Source of the DNA: Clostridia bacterium
Lineage (GTDB): Bacteria; Bacillota; Clostridia; Christensenellales; DTU072
Length of the DNA stretch: 64,000 nucleotides
Direction of reading: 5' to 3'
NCBI GenBank assembly: GCA_017403145.1
Contig: JAFQOO010000001.1
Location: forward strand, 83,883 to 147,882
Part shown: positions 52,590 through 60,287 of the stretch, piece by piece
Position numbering within the stretch: position 1 is the stretch's first letter
Layout: the number at the start of each line of letters is the position of its first letter
Position numbers and translations under genes: made by a program
The notes under the pieces: model-generated
The model's input: only the letters and a program-made list of their open reading frames with translations
Told to the model about the DNA's origin: nothing
Databases searched by the model: none

Positions 52590-54560
52590 ATGAATAAAGA
52601 AAAATTTTATATCACAACAGCTATAGCCTATACTTCCGGTAAGCCCCACATCGGCAACACCTACGAAATAGTTCTTTCCGACTTTATTGCTCGCTTCAAG
52701 AGAATGCAAGGCTATGACGTTCATTTTCAAACCGGTACCGACGAACACGGTGAAAAGATAGAGTTAAAAGCAAAAGATAAGGGTATATCCCCCAAAGCTT
52801 TTGTCGATGACGTTGCAGGAACCATCAAAAATATTTGGGATTTGATGGACACTTCCTACAATCATTTTATCCGTACAACCGATACCTATCACGAAAAGCA
52901 AGTTCAAAAGCTATTCAAAAAGTTTTACGAGCAAGGCGATATATATAAGGGTTCCTACAAGGGTTGGTATTGCACTCCTTGCGAATCCTTCTGGACGGAG
53001 TCTCAGCTAGTAGATGGAAAGTGCCCCGACTGCGGTAGAGAAGTTAAGCTCGCAGAGGAAGAAGCATATTTCTTCAAGATGAGCAAGTATGCCGATGCTC
53101 TCATAAAGCACTATGAGGATAATCCCGATTTTATCACTCCCGTATCTAGAAGAAACGAGATGATGAACAACTTCCTAAAGCCCGGTCTTCACGACCTATG
53201 CGTATCGCGTACCTCTTTCAAGTGGGGTATCCCCGTTGAGTTCGACCCCGGCCACGTCGTATACGTTTGGCTCGATGCGTTGACCAATTATATTACCGGT
53301 ATCGGCTACGATGCAGAAGGTAATCATAGTGAGGAATACAAAAAATGGTGGCCCGCTGACGTTCACGTTATAGGTAAGGATATCGTTAGATTCCACACCA
53401 TCTATTGGCCCATATTCTTGATGGCAATGGGCGAACCTCTACCTAAGAAAATATTTGCACATCCCTGGCTACTACAAGACGGCGATAAGATGAGTAAATC
53501 ACGCGGTAACGTAATGTATGCCGACGATTTGGTAAAGTTCTATGGAGTAGACCCCTTGAGATATTTCCTACTTTCCCAAATGCCCTTTGATAATGATGGC
53601 GTTATAAGTTGGGATATCATCACTGATTCCGTGAACAGCGACCTAGCAAACATATATGGTAACTTGGTAAGTCGTACGGTTGCTATGAGCCAAAAATATT
53701 TTGAAGGAGTACTCGAAAACGCGGGCGTTGTTGAGGACGTCGACAACGACCTCAAAGAGGTTGTAACCACCGCCTATAAGAAGGTTGCAGAAAAGGTTGA
53801 CCAATATAGAATTGCCGATGCTATGCAAGAAATTATGCACCTATTCCGTCGCGCAAACAAATATATCGACGAGACTATGCCTTGGGCACTTGCAAAGGAT
53901 GCAAGCAAACAAGATAGACTAAAGACCGTTCTATATAACCTTGCTGAAACCATCGTTATCGGTACTACTTTAATCGAAAGTGCAATGCCCACTCTTGCAA
54001 AGGAAGTATACGCTCAATTCGCTACCACCGCAAGAAAGGTAGAGGATTTGGATAAGTTTGGTTTGTTACAAAATGGAACCAAAGTTGTTCCTAGCGAAAA
54101 GAAGCTATTTACCCGTTTGGTTAACAAAGAAATCAACGAAAAGGTAGAAGCTATGTATGCCGAAAGACAAAAGGCAAGCGAAGTAAAGGTTGAAGCTAAA
54201 GCAGAAGTTAAGGCTCCCGAAGAAGCTAAAAAGGAAACCATAACTATCGATACGTTTGCGCAAGTTGAGCTTAAAGTTGGTAAGGTTATCGCTTGCGAAA
54301 AGCTAGCAAAATCCAATAAACTTCTAAAGTCCACCGTTGAAATCGGCAATGAAACAAGAACCATTTTGAGTGGTATTGCCAAGTACTATACCCCCGAAGA
54401 AATGGTAGGCAAGCTCGTAGTAGTCGTTACCAATCTTGCACCTGCAAAGCTATGCGGAACGGTATCGGAAGGTATGCTTCTTTGCGCTAGCGATGCTAGT
54501 GGTAACGTGGTACTACTCACCCCCGAACAAGCAGTTCAAAGCGGTTCCAAGATATCGTAA
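52590..54560 (+). CDS. metG: Methionyl-tRNA synthetase
   Basis: A 656-residue MetRS. The HIGH motif is in KPHIGNTYE, one zinc knuckle uses CTPC and CPDC, KMSKSRGNVM is the KMSKS loop, and the WLDALTNYITG region binds methionine. A charged linker (about residues 525-555) joins the C-terminal EMAP-II/Trbp tRNA-binding domain (FAQVELKVGKVIACEKL ... VVVVTNLAPAKLCG), which mediates dimerisation. ACGGAG precedes the ATG. The stop overlaps tatD (TAATG). Confidence 0.98.
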   Translation: MNKEKFYITTAIAYTSGKPHIGNTYEIVLSDFIARFKRMQGYDVHFQTGTDEHGEKIELKAKDKGISPKAFVDDVAGTIKNIWDLMDTSYNHFIRTTDTYHEKQVQKLFKKFYEQGDIYKGSYKGWYCTPCESFWTESQLVDGKCPDCGREVKLAEEEAYFFKMSKYADALIKHYEDNPDFITPVSRRNEMMNNFLKPGLHDLCVSRTSFKWGIPVEFDPGHVVYVWLDALTNYITGIGYDAEGNHSEEYKKWWPADVHVIGKDIVRFHTIYWPIFLMAMGEPLPKKIFAHPWLLQDGDKMSKSRGNVMYADDLVKFYGVDPLRYFLLSQMPFDNDGVISWDIITDSVNSDLANIYGNLVSRTVAMSQKYFEGVLENAGVVEDVDNDLKEVVTTAYKKVAEKVDQYRIADAMQEIMHLFRRANKYIDETMPWALAKDASKQDRLKTVLYNLAETIVIGTTLIESAMPTLAKEVYAQFATTARKVEDLDKFGLLQNGTKVVPSEKKLFTRLVNKEINEKVEAMYAERQKASEVKVEAKAEVKAPEEAKKETITIDTFAQVELKVGKVIACEKLAKSNKLLKSTVEIGNETRTILSGIAKYYTPEEMVGKLVVVVTNLAPAKLCGTVSEGMLLCASDASGNVVLLTPEQAVQSGSKIS

Positions 54561-55318
54561 TGATAATAGATACACACGCACATCTAAACGACGAAAGACT
54601 GTCTCCCCTTATAGGAGAAATTATGGGCACCATGCAAACAAAAGGGCTTGGTGCCATAATTAACGTTGGCTACGATAGACCGTCAAGTGAACTTGCTCTT
54701 GCTCAAGCAAGGGAGTACGATAATCTATATGCAGTAGTAGGAATACATCCTCACGATGCAAAGGCACAAACGGGCGACGATTACACCTATTTTGAAAGTG
54801 TAAGCAAGGATAAAAAAGTGGTTGCGATAGGGGAAATCGGTTTGGATTTTTACTATGATTTAAGCGACCGCGAGGTGCAAAAGAGGGTGTTTATAGAGCA
54901 ACTTGAGCTTGCACACTCACTACACCTTCCCGTCGTTATGCACGTGCGCGACGCATACGGATTGGCTCTTGAAATACTCAAGGAAAACAAAAGATTTTTG
55001 GAGCATTCCGGCGTTATGCATTGCTATGCCGGTAGCAAGGAGTTGTTGAAGGAGTTTGTTGACCTTGGATTATACGCCTCGTTTGGTGGGGTTACCACCT
55101 TTAAAAATTTTGGCAAAGCGGAAGTTGTAAAGTATTGTCCCGCCGACAGACTGTTACTTGAAACCGATTGTCCATATATGACTCCCGTACCATACCGTGG
55201 CAAAACGAATATGCCGGAATATATTACCCTTGTTAGGGATAAAATTCAGGAGTGGCGCGACGATATCGACGTCGAAAACGTTACCACTCAAAACGCAAGG
55301 AGATTATTTAAAATATAA
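54560..55318 (+). CDS. tatD: TatD-family metal-dependent hydrolase
   Basis: A 252-residue TIM-barrel DNase/hydrolase. IDTHAHLND supplies the first metal histidines, VAIGEIGLDFYYD the Glu, PVVMHVRDA and GVMHCYAGS further His residues, and LLETDCPYMTP the catalytic Asp. Family members act as 3'-5' exonucleases or deacylases on D-Tyr-type substrates. Position after metG and before ksgA is the standard Firmicute order. Overlapping TAATG junctions on both sides couple it to metG and the radical SAM gene. Confidence 0.95.
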   Translation: MIIDTHAHLNDERLSPLIGEIMGTMQTKGLGAIINVGYDRPSSELALAQAREYDNLYAVVGIHPHDAKAQTGDDYTYFESVSKDKKVVAIGEIGLDFYYDLSDREVQKRVFIEQLELAHSLHLPVVMHVRDAYGLALEILKENKRFLEHSGVMHCYAGSKELLKEFVDLGLYASFGGVTTFKNFGKAEVVKYCPADRLLLETDCPYMTPVPYRGKTNMPEYITLVRDKIQEWRDDIDVENVTTQNARRLFKI

Positions 55319-55911
55319 TGAACACCTATTCTTATGCGATAGACGGAAAAATATATATAAATCTTACCAATCGTTGTTCGAACGCTTGTGATTTTTGCGT
55401 ACGCGTAAACGATAGCTATAGCGAGCATAGTTTGTGGTTGGACAAGGAACCTACTGCTGAAGAGGTGATAAACTCCTTCCAAAAGTTAGATTTTGAGGGC
55501 ACCAAAGAGTTTGTTTTTTGCGGATACGGAGAGCCGATATACAAGCTACAAGAGATAATAGAAATTAGTGATTATCTACACAAACGTGGCAAAAAAGTGC
55601 GTTTGAACACCAATGGTCAAGGTGATTTGATTCACGGAGAAAAGGTGGCGGAAAAGCTAAAAGGATATATCGACGTGGTATCCATTTCGCTAAATGCTTC
55701 GAGTGCAAAGGCATATCAAGAGGTATGTCATAGCGAGTTTGGAGAAAAGGCTTTTTATTCCTTGTTGAATTTTGCAAAAGAGGCAAAGGAGTACGTACCG
55801 CGTGTTGTTTTATCACTTGTTGACGTGGTGGGTGCGGAAGAAATCGCCAAGGCGCAAGAGCTATGCGACAGTATGGGTATTGATTTGCGCGTTAGGAAGT
55901 ATATATCGTAA
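55318..55911 (+). CDS. TatD-linked radical SAM protein
   Basis: A 197-residue compact radical SAM protein. The cluster motif CSNACDFC (CxxxCxxC) begins near residue 20, followed by the GGYGEP-like motif FCGYGEPIYKL and VRLNTNGQG. Size and position immediately after tatD match the family described as TatD-linked radical SAM (TIGR04038); its substrate is not known. The barrel is short, which leaves an open face and suggests a large (protein or nucleic acid) substrate. Start and preceding stop overlap (TAATG). A hairpin terminator follows. Confidence 0.92.
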   Translation: MNTYSYAIDGKIYINLTNRCSNACDFCVRVNDSYSEHSLWLDKEPTAEEVINSFQKLDFEGTKEFVFCGYGEPIYKLQEIIEISDYLHKRGKKVRLNTNGQGDLIHGEKVAEKLKGYIDVVSISLNASSAKAYQEVCHSEFGEKAFYSLLNFAKEAKEYVPRVVLSLVDVVGAEEIAKAQELCDSMGIDLRVRKYIS

Positions 55912-55917
55912 AAAAGC

Positions 55918-55947
55918 ATAACCGCGCCACTTGGGCACGGTTATTTT
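55918..55947 (+). terminator. Terminator of the metG-tatD-radical SAM unit
   Basis: ATAACCG / CGGTTAT outer stem, one C-A mismatch, inner GCC/GGC, loop of five, then TTTT. Confidence 0.78.
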
Positions 55948-56034
55948 ATCATTTGTACTTTAGATATTTATCTTTAGTACGCAAGTAGTATGCTAGTTGA
56001 ACACTAAATTATACCTTAGCTGGGTAGGAAAAAA

Positions 56035-56862
56035 ATGGAAGTAAAAGAAATCCTTAGAAAGTATGGTTTTACCTTTAAAAAGAACTTGGGACAAAACTTT
56101 TTGACCGAAGGTTCCCTTCTTCGTGCCATCGTTAAAGATGCGGGAGTTGAAAGCGAAGATATCGTTGTGGAAATAGGTACGGGAGCGGGCACTTTGACCT
56201 CGGCTATAAGCGAAAAGGCGAAGCACGTGTATACCTTTGACGTCGATACCTGTTTACAACCAGTGTTAGCAGAGACTTTAGCGGGAAAAGAAAACGTAAC
56301 GATAAACTTTCTTGACGTACTTAAAATTAGTGATGAAAAGCTAAAGGAAATAATAGGCGAGCAACCTTTTAGAGTGGTTGCGAATATACCTTATTACGTA
56401 ACGACGCCCTTGATTATGCGCTTTTTGGAAAGTGATTTGAATTGCAAATCGCTGACCGTAATGGTACAAAAAGAGGTTGCGGACAGACTCATTGCCGAGC
56501 CCGATACCGAAAACTATGGAGCAATAACGTTGGCGGTTGAGCTACGTGGTACTGCTAGAGTTACCCGCAACGTTGCTAGACAGTTATTCCATCCTGCGCC
56601 CAAGGTTGATAGCGCGGTAGTGCATATCGATATAGATGATAATAAGTACGAAATCAAGGATAAACCCTTCTTGCAAAAGCTTATTAGGGCGGGCTTCCAA
56701 ATGAGGAGAAAGACGTTGGTAAATAATATTGGTGCATCGCTTGGCATAACCAAGGATAGGGCGAAGGAAGTGCTTGTTAGCTTGGGATACAGCGAAAGCA
56801 TACGAGGCGAGGCGCTATCCATCGAGGACTATATAAAGATAGCCGAAGCCTTGCACGACTAG
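56035..56862 (+). CDS. rsmA: 16S rRNA (adenine1518/1519-N6)-dimethyltransferase
   Basis: KsgA/RsmA dimethylates two adjacent adenines near the 3' end of 16S rRNA during 30S assembly. KKNLGQNFLTEG is the N-terminal signature, VVEIGTGAGTLT binds SAM, and VVANIPYYVTTPLIM is the NIPY catalytic motif. FHPAPKVDSAVVHI is another conserved block. Length 275 is normal. TAGGAAA precedes the ATG. It follows tatD and the radical SAM gene as in many Firmicutes, separated here by a terminator. Confidence 0.97.
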   Translation: MEVKEILRKYGFTFKKNLGQNFLTEGSLLRAIVKDAGVESEDIVVEIGTGAGTLTSAISEKAKHVYTFDVDTCLQPVLAETLAGKENVTINFLDVLKISDEKLKEIIGEQPFRVVANIPYYVTTPLIMRFLESDLNCKSLTVMVQKEVADRLIAEPDTENYGAITLAVELRGTARVTRNVARQLFHPAPKVDSAVVHIDIDDNKYEIKDKPFLQKLIRAGFQMRRKTLVNNIGASLGITKDRAKEVLVSLGYSESIRGEALSIEDYIKIAEALHD

Positions 56863-56888
56863 GACGGATATAAATAGGAATATGGAAC

Positions 56889-56922
56889 AATCTCCTGCAT
56901 AATATAGTGTGGGAGATTTTTT
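56889..56922 (+). terminator. Terminator-like hairpin that contains the next gene's ribosome binding site
   Basis: An 11-bp stem with two G-U pairs (56889-56899 with 56908-56918), loop of eight, then a six-T run ending exactly at ATG 56923. The 3' arm includes GGGAG, the Shine-Dalgarno of the next gene. The element can thus terminate rsmA transcription and, in read-through RNA, mask the start of the 56923 gene. Confidence 0.75.
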
Positions 56923-57843
56923 ATGTTAATTAAAAAGACGATAGTATTAACCGATGGAGTAAACGCGATAGGGCATTTGAGTATAATTAGAGTGGGTAAC
57001 GAAACGGGTGCAAAGCTTACGCTTGCTAAACCCTACGATGGGCTTCAGCTTGCCATAAAGATGGGAAACAAGGCGCAAGAAAACTATATGATAAGTGGGT
57101 TAAAGAGCGAGTACGTGCTAAAAGGAATGGTTGAGCCAAACGACCAAATCGGCGTAAAAATACTTGGCGAAAATGGAATGGTGGCGAGTGGTGGAATAAG
57201 GGAGATTGTGAGCGAAAAATCGCCCTACTTTGAAGAAAGCATCGCTCAAAGTGAAAATGCCAAAACGAGCAATATAGAGCAACCAAAAGAAGATAACAGG
57301 GAGCCTATAATTGCGGAAAATGAAAAAGAAATGGGCGAAATTCAAGAACCTAAAGAGGTCGAAAACACCGACCAAGAGCAAGCGGAAATAGTTCAAGAAA
57401 AGGTGGTGGAAAGTGCCACTTCCAACCCCGATACCGCACAAGACGAGACGTTAATAGTCGAGCAAAAGGAGGAAGATAAAAGCTCTCCTATTATTACTCC
57501 ATTCAAGAGCATAAAGGGAGAGAACTTTTATAGGAACGTCAAGGGGAAGCTAAACGAGATTATGACTGTTAACCCGCGCGAAAAGAAGCTGGAAGAGCTT
57601 ATACCCGATTCCAAGTGGGTTAGAGTTTACTATGATAAGGGGGAATACTATGTAGTGGGCATTTTGACCGAGGATGGCGAGGTTACCTTCCTAGCTTATG
57701 GTGTACCGGGAGTAAAAAGGGTAAAACCGCCCAAAGATGCCGAGGAGCTTTGTGATTTTGTCGAGGTGGAGAGTAGCATCGGGGAGGGATATTGGATAAT
57801 GTTCCAAAACGCGAAAAACGGAGAAATCGTAAAATCATTATAG
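56923..57843 (+). CDS. Hypothetical three-part protein, 306 aa
   Basis: Not recognised with confidence. Residues 1-95 form a beta-rich domain (TIVLTDGVNAIGHLSII, QIGVKILGENG). Residues ~100-195 are a Glu/Gln-rich low-complexity linker. Residues ~200-306 form a compact C-terminal domain (YRNVKGKLNEIM, SKWVRVYYDKGEYYVVGIL, YGVPGVKRVKPP, GYWIMFQNAKNGE). From memory that C-terminal pattern occurs in uncharacterised Clostridia proteins; its function is unknown to me. There is no signal peptide or membrane segment. The start is tied to GGGAG inside the hairpin just upstream, so expression is probably conditional. A terminator follows. Confidence 0.8.
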   Translation: MLIKKTIVLTDGVNAIGHLSIIRVGNETGAKLTLAKPYDGLQLAIKMGNKAQENYMISGLKSEYVLKGMVEPNDQIGVKILGENGMVASGGIREIVSEKSPYFEESIAQSENAKTSNIEQPKEDNREPIIAENEKEMGEIQEPKEVENTDQEQAEIVQEKVVESATSNPDTAQDETLIVEQKEEDKSSPIITPFKSIKGENFYRNVKGKLNEIMTVNPREKKLEELIPDSKWVRVYYDKGEYYVVGILTEDGEVTFLAYGVPGVKRVKPPKDAEELCDFVEVESSIGEGYWIMFQNAKNGEIVKSL

Positions 57844-57860
57844 TATCGTGATATTTAATT

Positions 57861-57883
57861 AAGGAGCTTATGCTCCTTATTTT
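57861..57883 (+). terminator. Terminator after the 306-aa gene
   Basis: AAGGAGC / GCTCCTT stem, loop TTAT, then ATTTTT. Confidence 0.88.
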
Positions 57884-57914
57884 TATATAAAAACAGGGTA
57901 ATTATAGCTTAGGT

Positions 57915-57943
57915 GTTGCATTTTTTTTATATTGTTGTATAAT
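57915..57943 (+). promoter_or_regulatory. Promoter of the SSS symporter gene
   Basis: TTGCAT (57915-57920), 17 bp, TATAAT (57938-57943). Confidence 0.75.
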
Positions 57944-57991
57944 AGTTACTAAATAATTTTCAAACGTAAAATTGTACGAAGGAGAACGATT

Positions 57992-59542
57992 ATGGTTTCT
58001 GGTATGATAGCTGTTAGCGGTGGCAGATGGAGTGCCTACTTGATACTCGCATTATTTATTGCCTCGATGATAGCGGTTAGTGTAGTTACTTCCAAAAAGT
58101 CTAGTTCATTAGATGGATTTTTGCTTGGTAATCGTGGTATAGGCGGTTGGATGAGTGCTTTTGGATATGGCACCACCTATTTTAGTGCGGTAGTATTTAT
58201 TGGATACGCGGGCACTTTTGGTATGTCGCTTGGACTAGGTGCTGTTTGGATAGGTATTGCTAACGCGGTAGTTGGTTCTCTTCTTGCTTGGATAGTTCTT
58301 GCAAAGCGTACTCGTGATATGACGCAACAACTCGATGCCAAGACTATGCCGGAGTTCTTTGAAAAGCGTTATGACGACAAGGGACTAAAGCTATATTCCG
58401 CAATAGTAATTGCATTCTTTATAATTCCTTATTGCACCTCGGTATATCAAGGTATAGGATATATCATCGAAGCAGTTCTTGGCATACCTTTCGTATGGAG
58501 CGTAGTTATAATGGCAGTACTAGTTGGCGCATATCTATTTATTGGTGGCTTTTTTGCCAACGCGGTATCCAACTTTATACAAGGCATAATAATGCTAATA
58601 GGCGTTGTTATAATGATAACCTTGATGCTAAAAGCTCCAGAAGTCAACGGCATAGAGGGACTAAACAAGCTTATTGATAGCGGTTATGGTTTCTTCCCCT
58701 CGGCAGTTAGTCCTACCGAGCATTGGTTCGATGCTCCCGCAGTACAACTTATATTCAACATTTTGCTTACCTCGGTCGGTATTTGGGCAGTACCCCAATC
58801 GGTACAAAAGTTCTACGCAATCAAGAATGATAGGGCAATTACACAAGGTACGGTTATATCTTTTGTATTCGCACTTTTAGTAGGCGGTGGCGCATATTTC
58901 AATGGTTCACTTGCACGTTTGTTCTATCCCGAAATGCCTTTAGAAGGTACTGCAAATATTATCCCCAATATACTACTTAGCAACTCTCTAATGAACTATG
59001 CAGTGCTAGGATTTATATGCGTACTCGTACTTTCCGCAAGTATGTCCACCCTATCTTCCTTGTCCCTTGTTAGTGCTTCTAGCATAGGCGTTGATATCTA
59101 CAAAGGATATATCAAAAAGGATGCCGAAGATAAGAAAGTAAAGATTTTAGTAAGGATACTTTGCTTTGTATTCGTTATTCTATCCGCAGTGTTTGCAATA
59201 CTCGAAGTAGATGCTATAGTAACCCTAATGTCCCTATCTTGGGGTACCTTAGCTGGATGTTTTATTGGACCATACGTATATGGCTTATACCTCAAAAAGT
59301 CCAACAAATACGGAGCATACGCCTCTATTACCGGTTGCTTGGTAACAACCCTAGTACTCATATTTGTATTTGGTGACATAATGGGAGCAACCACATTTGG
59401 ACAATACCTTAGCCTCGGCATAAAGAAGAGCCCAATGATTGGCGTATTCTGTATGGCAGAGTCCTTGATTATTACGCCCGTAGCAAGCATTATAGGTGAA
59501 AAGATTGAGGAACTAATTAAGTCAAAAAAAGCAATAGCTTAA
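57992..59542 (+). CDS. Sodium:solute symporter (SSS family)
   Basis: A 516-residue transporter with about 13 hydrophobic helices in the LeuT-like SSS fold. It has GFLLGNRGIGGWMSAFGYGTTYFSA-type early motifs (helices 1-2), TMPEFFEKRYD, and ASMSTLSSLSLVSASSIGVDIYK, the conserved helix-8 segment with the Na2-site serines. Members take up sugars, amino acids, pantothenate, nucleosides or other organic solutes with Na+. No diagnostic substrate motif is visible, and it stands alone with its own promoter and terminator. AAGGAGA precedes the ATG. Confidence 0.93.
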   Translation: MVSGMIAVSGGRWSAYLILALFIASMIAVSVVTSKKSSSLDGFLLGNRGIGGWMSAFGYGTTYFSAVVFIGYAGTFGMSLGLGAVWIGIANAVVGSLLAWIVLAKRTRDMTQQLDAKTMPEFFEKRYDDKGLKLYSAIVIAFFIIPYCTSVYQGIGYIIEAVLGIPFVWSVVIMAVLVGAYLFIGGFFANAVSNFIQGIIMLIGVVIMITLMLKAPEVNGIEGLNKLIDSGYGFFPSAVSPTEHWFDAPAVQLIFNILLTSVGIWAVPQSVQKFYAIKNDRAITQGTVISFVFALLVGGGAYFNGSLARLFYPEMPLEGTANIIPNILLSNSLMNYAVLGFICVLVLSASMSTLSSLSLVSASSIGVDIYKGYIKKDAEDKKVKILVRILCFVFVILSAVFAILEVDAIVTLMSLSWGTLAGCFIGPYVYGLYLKKSNKYGAYASITGCLVTTLVLIFVFGDIMGATTFGQYLSLGIKKSPMIGVFCMAESLIITPVASIIGEKIEELIKSKKAIA

Positions 59543-59563
59543 ACGTGAAACAATTAGTTAAAG

Positions 59564-59590
59564 AAAAGAGCCGATTATCGGCTCTTTTTA
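59564..59590. terminator. Bidirectional terminator between the symporter and the first XRE gene
   Basis: Perfect 11-bp stem AAAAGAGCCGA / TCGGCTCTTTT with a 3-base loop; it overlaps the last bases of the minus-strand XRE gene. Confidence 0.9.
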
Positions 59591-59809
59591 TTTTATCTTG
59601 TTACCAAATTCGTCTTCGAAACCAAGTAGCTCTCCAACCTTTATATCAAAAATTTCACATAATTTTTTGAGGTTAGCAATGCTAGGCTCCGACCTGCCTT
59701 GTTCCCAATGGGCATAGCAAGTTTCCGATACGCAGAGGGCAGTTGCTATATCCTTTTGGGTTTTACCACTATCTATTCTAATTTGGCGAAGATTACGTTT
59801 AAATTCCAT
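59588..59809 (-). CDS. XRE-family repressor 1, 73 aa
   Basis: A minimal Cro/CI-type helix-turn-helix protein. The HTH is at about residues 15-36 (KTQKDIATALCVSETCYAHWEQG), and PSIANLKKLCEIFDIKVGELLG completes the five-helix domain. There is no ligand or oligomerisation domain. The frame is open further upstream, but ATG 59809 lies 6 bases after a minus-strand TATAAT and begins the domain correctly. Three TGTACA-AAA-TGTACA-like sites lie upstream, so autoregulation is likely. It is the same length as repressor 2 (59960-60181) and lies downstream of it in the same direction, separated by a terminator. Confidence 0.9.
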   Translation of the reverse strand: MEFKRNLRQIRIDSGKTQKDIATALCVSETCYAHWEQGRSEPSIANLKKLCEIFDIKVGELLGFEDEFGNKIK

Positions 59810-59815
59810 AATCTT

Positions 59816-59821
59816 ATTATA
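59816..59821 (-). promoter_or_regulatory. -10 of repressor 1 (leaderless-type)
   Basis: Minus-strand TATAAT (59821-59816), 6 bases before ATG 59809; no Shine-Dalgarno. The -35 is poor and overlaps operator site 1. Confidence 0.6.
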
Positions 59822-59829
59822 TTGCCAAC

Positions 59830-59896
59830 TGTACAAAATGTATTGACAATGTACAAAATGTACAGTATAATTATGACGATATGTACAAAATGTACA
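59830..59896. promoter_or_regulatory. Operator cluster O1: three TGTACA-AAA-TGTACA sites
   Basis: Site 1 (59830-59844) has one degenerate arm. Sites 2 (59850-59864) and 3 (59882-59896) are perfect 15-bp palindromes. Centres are 20 and 32 bp apart, close to two and three helical turns. Site 2 fills the spacer of a plus-strand promoter, TTGACA (59843-59848), 17 bp, TATAAT (59866-59871). Likely bound by repressor 1. Confidence 0.75.
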
Positions 59897-59916
59897 CCTC
59901 GCTGAAACAAAAATAA
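59881..59916 (+). CDS. Possible 11-codon ORF under the O1 promoter
   Basis: ATG at 59881, 9 bases after the TATAAT, opens an 11-codon frame (MYKMYTSLKQK) ending at TAA 59914-59916. Its first codons are the operator site 3 itself, so it may be a chance frame. The stop lies next to the hairpin at 59913-59935. Low confidence that it is translated. Confidence 0.2.
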   Translation: MYKMYTSLKQK

Positions 59917-59935
59917 GCGCAATCAATGCGCTTAT
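59913..59935 (-). terminator. Terminator of repressor 2
   Basis: ATAAGCGCA / TGCGCTTAT, loop of five. On the minus strand it is followed by a T-rich run (TTTTTGTTT). Confidence 0.82.
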
Positions 59936-59959
59936 ATAGTTGTTATTGGGATAGGGGAT

Positions 59960-60181
59960 TTAAAATTCGCTTTTTCCAAGCAAGTAATCGGTAGTGGCGT
60001 TAAGGAGCGTTGAAAGGGCGATTAGGGTGTCAAAGTTACATTCTCTTTGACCATTTTCCCAGTATGAAAGCAGTCTTACCGAAACGTTAAGCTTGTCTGC
60101 AAGCTCTTGTCTAGATAGACCTGCTTCCAAACGCAGTTCTCTCAACCTTTCTGCAAATTTATTGTTTAAAACGTCATTCAT
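59960..60181 (-). CDS. XRE-family repressor 2, 73 aa
   Basis: A second minimal Cro/CI-type regulator. The HTH is at about residues 22-44 (LSRQELADKLNVSVRLLSYWENG), followed by FDTLIALSTLLNATTDYLLG. ATG 60181 is chosen because it lies 6 bases after a minus-strand TATTAT and starts the domain; the frame is open further back through the operators. Two GGAACA-AAA-TGTTCC-type palindromes lie between it and the divergent lipoprotein gene at 60288. It probably represses both itself and that gene. It is only distantly similar to repressor 1. Confidence 0.9.
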   Translation of the reverse strand: MNDVLNNKFAERLRELRLEAGLSRQELADKLNVSVRLLSYWENGQRECNFDTLIALSTLLNATTDYLLGKSEF

Positions 60182-60191
60182 AAATATATAA

Positions 60192-60243
60192 TAGAACGAA
60201 ATGTTCCAAATTTCTTGACTTGGAACAAAATGTTCCATATAAT
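60192..60243. promoter_or_regulatory. Operator pair O2 and divergent promoters of repressor 2 and the lipoprotein
   Basis: Site A (60192-60208) is TAGAACG-AAA-TGTTCCA. Site B (60221-60237) is the perfect 17-bp palindrome TGGAACA-AAA-TGTTCCA. Site B is exactly the spacer between TTGACT (60215-60220) and TATAAT (60238-60243) of the plus-strand promoter for the 60288 gene. Site A overlaps the minus-strand -10 (TATTAT, 60193-60188) of repressor 2. Confidence 0.82.
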
Positions 60244-60287
60244 TTTAGTATATACTATATTCTTATTTTATTTAAGGAGGGTTAACA

